Origin: Peptostreptococcaceae bacterium oral taxon 113 str. W5053
GTDB taxonomy: Bacteria > Bacillota > Clostridia > Tissierellales > Peptoniphilaceae
Assembly: GCA_000467935.1 (NCBI GenBank)
Contig: KI259861.1
Coordinates: forward strand, 1 to 27,418
Reading direction: 5' to 3'
DNA: 27,418 bases
Shown here: piece after piece, positions 22,616 to 27,418 of the stretch
Numbering within the stretch: the first letter of the stretch is position 1
How the letters are laid out: every line of letters starts with the position of its first letter
Translations under genes and position numbers: made by a program
The notes under the pieces: generated by a model
Database searches by the model: none
What the model saw: the letters and a program-made list of their open reading frames with translations, nothing else
Told to the model about the DNA's origin: nothing

Positions 22616-23362
22616 ATGTTAATCAAAAAGCGTTTATTAGCCATGGGCAATGTGACGGCACAAAAAGATTTTTTACCTCATCGATTAATCAGTCATCTGG
22701 TGGATTTCGGACAGGAAGACATGGAAGCTTCAGGCGTGTATCCCGGATATCTGTTGGAGCATAATCAATCTCTTGTTGTATATCAATGGGATATTGAATT
22801 TTTAAAGGGAGAGGTTTATGGAAAACGAATTACGGAAAAATGTTTTTCCAAACTTCGACGAAATTTGTTTTTTATGCGTTATTTCGGGATTTATCATGAA
22901 GATGAATTATTAGTAAAAGCATGTGGACGATGGATTATTATGGATACAGAGAAACGCGCTATGACGTTGGTGCCGAAGCAATTTATTTTAAAAGCCCAAG
23001 AGGAAGTTGAATTGCTGGAAAAACAAGGCAATGATTTGTTGGATATTTCAACTACACCGATTTATATTGAACCTTTTGAAGGGGCACAAAAAAGACGATG
23101 GGAAATTTTACCCAGTTATATTGATGTAAACGGACATATCAATAATCGAATTTTACCGGCTTTTGCTTTTAACAGTATGAGCTTTGATTTTCATCGTCAA
23201 TATCGAATAAAAAAATTGACAGTTACCTATCATAAAGAAGAAAAGGAAGACTTGAGTATTGGTGAAGAATATTGGAGACAGGGTGACGACAGCTATCACC
23301 GGTTTTTAGATCAGCAGGGCAATCTTTTGGCATCAATTCATTTTTTATGGGAAAAAAGATAG
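22616..23362 (+). CDS. Acyl-ACP thioesterase (FatA-like hot-dog)
   Basis: A 248-residue double hot-dog protein of the acyl-ACP thioesterase family, which frees fatty acids from carrier protein. The second domain has the hallmark YIDVNGHINN (about 168-177), containing the Asn and His used in catalysis by plant and bacterial FatA enzymes. The first domain shows a weaker copy of the fold. I start at 22616 after GGGGTGAG, 4 bp beyond the LuxC-like stop. In luminous bacteria this step is done by LuxD, a serine hydrolase of a different fold, so here an unrelated enzyme could fill the same position. Last gene of the operon. Confidence 0.83.
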   Translation: MLIKKRLLAMGNVTAQKDFLPHRLISHLVDFGQEDMEASGVYPGYLLEHNQSLVVYQWDIEFLKGEVYGKRITEKCFSKLRRNLFFMRYFGIYHEDELLVKACGRWIIMDTEKRAMTLVPKQFILKAQEEVELLEKQGNDLLDISTTPIYIEPFEGAQKRRWEILPSYIDVNGHINNRILPAFAFNSMSFDFHRQYRIKKLTVTYHKEEKEDLSIGEEYWRQGDDSYHRFLDQQGNLLASIHFLWEKR

Positions 23363-23368
23363 AATCAG

Positions 23369-23398
23369 TTGACAAAGGATATTCAAAGAAGATATAAT
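23369..23398 (+). promoter_or_regulatory. Sigma-A promoter P1 upstream of the CarD gene
   Basis: Consensus TTGACA (23369-23374) and TATAAT (23393-23398) with an 18-bp spacer, starting just after the thioesterase stop. Confidence 0.8.
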
Positions 23399-23404
23399 CA
23401 AACA

Positions 23405-23433
23405 TTTACTTCTTTTTCTCTTTAAGATATAAT
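23405..23433 (+). promoter_or_regulatory. Possible second sigma-A promoter P2
   Basis: TTTACT (23405-23410) and a consensus TATAAT (23428-23433) with a 17-bp spacer, immediately downstream of P1. Confidence 0.5.
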
Positions 23434-23490
23434 AAAAGCATAATGGGGTGGTGTTGGGATCTTGTAAGAATCACAGAGAGGGAGATAAAA

Positions 23491-23979
23491 ATGTTTAATA
23501 TTGGGGATAAAATTGTGCACCCGATGCATGGAGCAGGGGTGATTGAGTGTGTAGAAGAAAAGGATTTTTTAGGAGAAAAAAAAAATTATTATAAGATCAA
23601 AATGGTACTTCGAGGAATTGATATTTCCATTCCGATTGATAAAATTGAAAAATTAGGCTTAAGATCCGTTATGGATAATCAAACCAAAGAAACGGTAAAA
23701 GCCATATTGGGCGGAAGAATGGGAGATATGCCTGAAAACTGGAACCAGCGTTATCGAGCAAATCTGGAATTGATAAAAACCGGCGATGTTCGTGAATTGG
23801 CGGTTGTCGTTCGTAATTTGTTTTTATTGGATATGGAAAAGGGACTGAGTGCCGGCGAGAAGAAAATGTTGAACGTTGCAAAGCAAATGATGATTTCGGA
23901 AATTATGATTTTGGAAAATAGAGAAGCTTTAGAAATAGAAAGGGAGATTGATTGTCTTATCAAAGAAATTTCTGAATAA
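23491..23979 (+). CDS. CarD family transcriptional regulator
   Basis: A 162-residue protein with an N-terminal RNA-polymerase-interacting domain (residues 1-60, beginning FNIGDKIVHPMHGAGVI) followed by a helical DNA-binding domain, the CarD/CdnL arrangement. These proteins bind the polymerase beta subunit and stabilise open promoter complexes. The start at 23491 follows GAGGGAGAT; a longer frame to 23443 has no ribosome site and adds residues foreign to the family. Two sigma-A promoters lie upstream. The adjacent yacL-like gene makes this a housekeeping neighbourhood often seen in Firmicutes. Confidence 0.92.
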   Translation: MFNIGDKIVHPMHGAGVIECVEEKDFLGEKKNYYKIKMVLRGIDISIPIDKIEKLGLRSVMDNQTKETVKAILGGRMGDMPENWNQRYRANLELIKTGDVRELAVVVRNLFLLDMEKGLSAGEKKMLNVAKQMMISEIMILENREALEIEREIDCLIKEISE

Positions 23980-23992
23980 TCGGATTGTTCAT

Positions 23993-24033
23993 AGGATATA
24001 AGGCTTTTTTGAGAAGAAAAAGCCTTATATCCT
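23993..24033. terminator. 17-bp hairpin between the CarD and YacL genes
   Basis: AGGATATAAGGCTTTTT (23993-24009) pairs perfectly with 24017-24033 around a 7-base loop. No T-run follows, so it may attenuate or stabilise RNA rather than end it; the YacL-like ribosome site begins about 20 bases later. Confidence 0.55.
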
Positions 24034-24061
24034 TCATATACTACGTGAAAGGAGTGAAATT

Positions 24062-25168
24062 ATGTTTGGAAAAATTACTCGCGGTCTTTTTGCAGTGTTA
24101 GGAGCTGTATTGTGGCTGATGATAGGAAATTCTCTTTTACAAGAGAACATTGTAGATTTTGGCGGATGGCAAAAAACGATATTTTTTATAGTGGGTGCAT
24201 TTCTTTTAGCAATTATTTTTTATCTTATTTCCCAACCCATCGTTAGAGGAATTCGTTATATTGTCCGCGGACTGGAAAAAGATGTCAAAGATGTACCCGG
24301 AGTAGATTTAATTTCGGGAACGATAGGTCTTGTGGTAGGATTGATTGTGGCATTTTTGTTGTCCCAACCAATTTTACGACTTAGCGTACCTTTGGTAGGG
24401 AATGCCTTAGGTGTTATTATCAGTGTTATTATTTATATTGTTTTGGGTTCTTTGGGGATGTTGATTGCCAGTCAGAGAAAAAAGGATATTGTCGGTCAAC
24501 TGAAAAAAATTCGTTTTGGCGGTTTGACGCGAGTCAAAAAAGATGAGAAAGAAGAAGATAAAGTGATTCCCAATGTTGTCGATGCAAAGGTTTTAGATAC
24601 GTCCGTTATCATTGACGGTCGAATTGGCGAAATTCTCGAAGCCGGATTTTTGGAAGGGACTTTGGTGATTCCACAATTTGTTTTAGAAGAATTGCAACAT
24701 ATTGCGGATAGCGAAGATTTACTTCGTCGTCAACGAGGTCGCAGAGGCTTGGATTTGATTAAAGCCATTCAGGATAAACAAATCCTTCCCATAGAAATTA
24801 CCATGGAAGATTATCCGGAAATTAAAGAAGTGGATATGAAATTATTACGCTTAACCAAAGATTTATCGGGGAAAATTTTAACCAATGATTACAATTTAAA
24901 TAAAGTAGCCAGTGTTCAAGGACTTAAAGTTCTCAACATCAACGAATTGGCCAATGCAGTCAAACCTATTGTCATTCCGGGCGAACAAATGAAAGTGGAT
25001 GTGGTCAAAGTAGGTAAAGAGAGAAATCAAGGGATTGCCTATTTGGATGACGGGACAATGATTGTGGTGGAAGAAGGTAAGTTTCATATTGGAGAGCAAC
25101 TAATCGTTGAAGTGACCTCAGTGTTACAGACCGCTGCCGGAAAAATGATTTTTGCCGTTATCGCATAA
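24062..25168 (+). CDS. yacL: PIN/TRAM membrane protein YacL-like
   Basis: A 368-residue protein with four transmembrane helices in the first about 140 residues, a PIN nuclease-like domain at about 170-300 (KVLDTSVIIDGRIGE opens it; ELQHIADSED and LTNDYNLNKVA supply further acidic positions) and a C-terminal TRAM RNA-binding domain at about 305-368. This is the YacL architecture of Firmicutes. The PIN acidic residues look intact, so ribonuclease activity is possible, but the cellular target is unknown. AAAGGAGTG precedes the start. The usual neighbours ispD/ispF are not here; an SDR gene follows. Confidence 0.92.
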   Translation: MFGKITRGLFAVLGAVLWLMIGNSLLQENIVDFGGWQKTIFFIVGAFLLAIIFYLISQPIVRGIRYIVRGLEKDVKDVPGVDLISGTIGLVVGLIVAFLLSQPILRLSVPLVGNALGVIISVIIYIVLGSLGMLIASQRKKDIVGQLKKIRFGGLTRVKKDEKEEDKVIPNVVDAKVLDTSVIIDGRIGEILEAGFLEGTLVIPQFVLEELQHIADSEDLLRRQRGRRGLDLIKAIQDKQILPIEITMEDYPEIKEVDMKLLRLTKDLSGKILTNDYNLNKVASVQGLKVLNINELANAVKPIVIPGEQMKVDVVKVGKERNQGIAYLDDGTMIVVEEGKFHIGEQLIVEVTSVLQTAAGKMIFAVIA

Positions 25169-25176
25169 GAAGATGG

Positions 25177-25216
25177 AAGCATTCTTTGGCATTGATTTTA
25201 TAAAGAGTGCTTTTTT
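25177..25216 (+). terminator. Rho-independent terminator after yacL
   Basis: AAGCATTCTTT pairs with AAAGAGTGCTT (one G-T wobble) around a 14-base loop, with a TTTTTT run at 25211-25216. Confidence 0.8.
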
Positions 25217-25305
25217 ATCGAAACAACACAAAAAAAGTATTTTTTATTTAAACTTTAGAAAGTTGGGTATTAAGAAACGGAAAAGTTTTTATAAGGAGGG
25301 ATACG

Positions 25306-26079
25306 ATGAAACTTTTTGATTTAACAGGAAGAGTTGCCGTGGTTACAGGAGCGTCCAGCGGACTTGGAAGGGATGCAGCCATGGCTTATGCACAAGCCGG
25401 TGCGGATGTAGCATTATTGGCCAGAAGAATTGATCGTTTAGAAGAAGTTAAAAGAGGGATCGAAAAAATCGGAAGAAAAGCACTTGCCGTTGCTTGTGAT
25501 GTAACGGATGAGGAAAGCGTAAAGAACGCTTGTAATATAGTTTTGGAACATTTTGGCAAAGTAGATATTTTATTAAACAATGCAGGCATTGCCATTCGAG
25601 GAAGTGTGGAAGAACTTTCCGTGGAAGATTGGGATAAGGTAATGAATACCAATGTTCGAAGTATTTTCTTGATGACAAAATATTTGATTCCTCAAATGCG
25701 TGAGCGTAAATATGGAAAAATTGTTAATATTGCATCGGTGAACGCCATTGTAGCGGATAAGGTGCCGATTTTGGCTCGACATTCTTACAATGCATCAAAA
25801 GCAGCGGTCAGAGGACTGACCATGGGATTGGCAGCCTCTTATGCGATTGACGGGATCACAGTAAACTCGGTAGGACCGGGACTTTTTGAATCGGAGATGA
25901 CTTCCGGAACTTTGTTTGCCAATGAAGCCTTTATGCATATGTATAACAATATGAATCCGACAGGGCGTCCGGGAGAACGAGGGGAGTTAAACGGAACGAT
26001 TCTATTCTTGTCATCGGATGCTTCCAGTTATGTAAATTCACAACATGTTATTGTGGATGGGGGAATCAGTATCGTCTAA
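25306..26079 (+). CDS. SDR family NAD(P)-dependent oxidoreductase
   Basis: A 257-residue classical short-chain dehydrogenase/reductase. Cofactor motif TGASSGLG at 14-21, with Arg40-Arg41 at the end of the second strand suggesting NADP preference, Asp65-Val66, NNAG at 91-94 and the catalytic set Asn116, Ser144, Tyr161 and Lys165. It resembles gluconate 5-dehydrogenase or 3-oxoacyl-ACP reductase-type enzymes; the substrate cannot be told. It has a strong AAGGAGGG site, lies between two terminators and is therefore probably a single-gene unit. It could use an acyl product of the nearby lux-like operon, but nothing in the sequence proves it. Confidence 0.9.
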   Translation: MKLFDLTGRVAVVTGASSGLGRDAAMAYAQAGADVALLARRIDRLEEVKRGIEKIGRKALAVACDVTDEESVKNACNIVLEHFGKVDILLNNAGIAIRGSVEELSVEDWDKVMNTNVRSIFLMTKYLIPQMRERKYGKIVNIASVNAIVADKVPILARHSYNASKAAVRGLTMGLAASYAIDGITVNSVGPGLFESEMTSGTLFANEAFMHMYNNMNPTGRPGERGELNGTILFLSSDASSYVNSQHVIVDGGISIV

Positions 26080-26145
26080 GAGAAAAAAAGTCATAGAAGT
26101 TTTTTTCTATAGAATTGTTTTTCTATATTCAAAATTGAATCAATA

Positions 26146-26188
26146 AAAAAATCTGTGGGCTATATTTTTTATAACACACAGATTTTTT
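26146..26188 (+). terminator. Terminator after the SDR gene
   Basis: AAAAAATCTGTG pairs perfectly with CACAGATTTTTT around a 19-base loop, ending in a T-run. The flanking A- and T-runs let it work in both directions. Confidence 0.8.
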
Positions 26189-26231
26189 ATTTTATGAAAT
26201 ATTTTAAATTTTTTTATATGTTGGAATTTTC

Positions 26232-26360
26232 GAAGAACTAATCCGTAAGCGTTATGAATAGTTATTCCAAAAGTATGCAGAAGAATATTAGAGCTTGAAA
26301 GCGGAAGAAGAACAGATCACTCACCGAAAGCCTAATGGGACTTATGATAAAAAAGATTAG
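26232..26360 (+). pseudogene. Unidentified coding relic with in-frame stops
   Basis: In one frame this reads EELIRKRYE, stop, LFQKYAEEY, stop, SLKAEEEQITHRKP and ends at 26358-26360. The helical, charged character looks like decayed coding sequence, perhaps from the same mobile element as the relics further right. Too little remains to name it. The rest of 26361-26490 shows further open but unassignable pieces (for example YFDKKSKDTFQGKLLKV). Confidence 0.3.
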
Positions 26361-26490
26361 AGGAAAAACCTTTATATTTTGATAAAAAGAGCAAAGATAC
26401 CTTTCAAGGAAAGCTGTTAAAGGTAGTACAGGCTGATGAAAGACTTGAAAGCAAGTAGGAAATCTGACAGTGGGGAAAATGGCGTAAAAA

Positions 26491-26499
26491 TGGTATAAT
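26491..26499 (+). promoter_or_regulatory. Extended -10 promoter
   Basis: TGGTATAAT is a consensus -10 with extended TGn, 50 bases before the small membrane protein start at 26549. No -35 at the proper distance is evident. Confidence 0.45.
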
Positions 26500-26548
26500 A
26501 TATTAAATATATAGTTAAGTAAAAATATAATATAAAGGGGGATTATAG

Positions 26549-26809
26549 ATGAAAAAACTAATAAAAAAATTTCTATTCTGGTTTGTTCTTATGGGTGTTA
26601 TAGTAAATGTCATTAGTATAACAGGAAGTGATGATAAGAATATTATTTTAATCGGTCTAAATCCGCTTTTAAATTTGCTTGAAAGTAATAGCACGATACG
26701 CGAGTTTACAAAAAGCATTGGTTTCTATGTATGGAATATTTTCTCCATGTTGTCATTTATAATATATGGATTATTATTGGATTCTATTAGCCATAAGAAA
26801 TATAAATAA
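26549..26809 (+). CDS. Small two-helix membrane protein, unknown
   Basis: 86 residues with hydrophobic helices at about 6-27 and 60-79, a polar stretch between them and a basic C-terminal tail. No family recognised. It has an AAAGGGGG ribosome site, an extended -10 promoter upstream and a strong terminator downstream, so it forms a neat single-gene unit, although it is surrounded by decayed mobile-element sequence. It could be cargo of that element, for example an immunity-type or small accessory membrane protein, but this is only a guess from size and location. Confidence 0.6.
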   Translation: MKKLIKKFLFWFVLMGVIVNVISITGSDDKNIILIGLNPLLNLLESNSTIREFTKSIGFYVWNIFSMLSFIIYGLLLDSISHKKYK

Positions 26810-26856
26810 TATTTAGAATTCAAGAGATCGACTCAAACAATAACCAATAATTCAAG

Positions 26857-26890
26857 AAACAGTAAATCAAAAAAGATTTACTGTTTTTTT
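26857..26890 (+). terminator. Terminator after the small membrane protein
   Basis: AAACAGTAAATC (26857-26868) pairs with GATTTACTGTTT (26875-26886) around AAAAAA and runs into TTTTTTT. Confidence 0.85.
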
Positions 26891-26923
26891 ATTGTTTAAA
26901 ATCAAGAAGAAAGGATAAGAAAA

Positions 26924-27239
26924 ATGAAAAATAGAGAAGAAAAAATCATCATGGCAGAGGAAAAAATCAAGCAGTTACAAAACAAAAGAAAAAAGCTCAT
27001 CAGACAGCAGAAACAGGAAGAACGAAAAAGGAGCAGTCTTTGAAAGTATCTTTACTGAAAGCAAGAAATTAACTAAAGATGAATATTATCAGCCAATCAT
27101 TTCCGCAAATCCTAAAAATCGTAGCAGAAGGAGAAAAAAGCAAAAATCAAAAAACAGCTTATGGATTAAGATGAGAAATATTTGGAGTATAAATATATAC
27201 CAAGCTGAAGAGAAACAAGAAGGAAAATTTTTACAATAA
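26924..27239 (+). pseudogene. Frameshifted DUF3847-like conjugative-element protein
   Basis: From ATG 26924 the frame gives 39 residues, including AEEKIKQLQNKRKKL and KQEERKR, and stops at 27041-27043. A second frame from about 27030 continues with GAVFESIFTESKKLTKDEY and runs to a stop at 27237-27239. Joined, they resemble the DUF3847 proteins of Tn1549-type integrative elements: a charged coiled helix, a basic ERK-R segment, then a G-x-x-ESI motif. The break falls just where a short stretch of that protein seems to be missing. The second half becomes basic and low in complexity and may itself be altered. Confidence 0.5.
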
Positions 27240-27283
27240 ACATTTCGCAGTGATTATCTTATTAAAAACAACCAGCTATAACT

Positions 27284-27418
27284 AAATGGAAAGATGAAAT
27301 AGAAACTTTGTATGCAGAGAAAAAAAGTCTTTACAATCAAATAATTATAGATACGAAAAGAAGTTGAAGAAGTTGAAAGTGTTAGAAACTGCAACATAGT
27401 CAAGCAAATAGACACATT
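27284..27418 (+). pseudogene. Possible relaxase C-terminal remnant
   Basis: One frame reads KWKDEIETLYAEKKSLYNQ; after a shift another reads EEVEEVESVRNCNIVKQ up to the window edge. The pattern (W-E-L-AEK-L-Y followed by KEVE-IR) recalls the C-terminal end of mobilisation relaxases of Tn1549-like elements, next to which DUF3847 genes usually lie. Several frame breaks are visible, so it is not functional. Confidence 0.35.

Noticed and set aside
1..27418. CRISPR arrays, tRNA or rRNA genes
   Set aside because: No regularly spaced repeats and no cloverleaf or rRNA-like sequence were seen on reading both strands.

Overview
The window looks like a chromosomal segment of a low-GC, anaerobic, acid-fermenting Firmicute of the Clostridia/Tissierellia type. 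The grounds are AT-rich DNA, strong AGGAGG-type ribosome sites, sigma-54 control of fermentation genes, an oxygen-sensitive 4-hydroxybutyryl-CoA dehydratase, a CarD/YacL pair and relics of a Gram-positive conjugative element. No genus can be assigned safely.

Layout. (1) 1-561: two broken radical-SAM genes. (2) 623-9106: cassette A. A GAF/PAS/AAA+/Fis sigma-54 activator reads leftward. Divergent from it, behind a near-consensus -24/-12 promoter, are a SucD-like CoA-acylating aldehyde dehydrogenase, a multi-pass permease, a two-subunit glutaconate-type CoA-transferase and a sodium:solute symporter. The rightward genes use the isoleucine codon ATA heavily, unlike the genes further right, so the cassette may have been acquired separately. 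(3) 9483-11124: ogt-type DNA repair protein, aspartate/glutamate racemase and a convergent small membrane-anchored protein. (4) 11258-18386: cassette B. It holds a Cys-rich/MaoC fusion hydratase, a second sigma-54 activator, a second -24/-12 promoter preceded by two tandem TTGCA-N4-TGCAA dyads, 4-hydroxybutyryl-CoA dehydratase (abfD), a NifU-like Fe-S protein, 4-hydroxybutyrate CoA-transferase (abfT) and a paralogue of the cassette A permease. (5) 18461-23362: a tight six-gene operon of a HesB-like CxC protein, an acyl carrier protein, an AMP-dependent acyl ligase, LuxE-like and LuxC-like proteins and an acyl-ACP thioesterase. This is a complete-looking fatty acid reductase without luciferase genes. 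(6) 23491-26079: CarD regulator, YacL PIN/TRAM protein and an SDR oxidoreductase. (7) 26190-27418: a small membrane protein among decayed conjugative-element sequence (DUF3847-like and relaxase-like remnants).

How it may work together (inference). Cassette B activates 4-hydroxybutyrate with CoA (AbfT), dehydrates it to crotonyl-CoA (AbfD, perhaps with a dedicated Fe-S carrier) and may hydrate crotonyl-CoA with the MaoC protein. Cassette A could supply or consume a semialdehyde such as succinate semialdehyde. No 4-hydroxybutyrate dehydrogenase is present here, so the link is unproven. The lux-like operon has only 74 bp upstream, mostly a hairpin, so it may be expressed by read-through from cassette B. 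That would couple fatty-aldehyde production to this fermentation. All identifications were made by eye from motifs and remembered family sequences; no searches were run.
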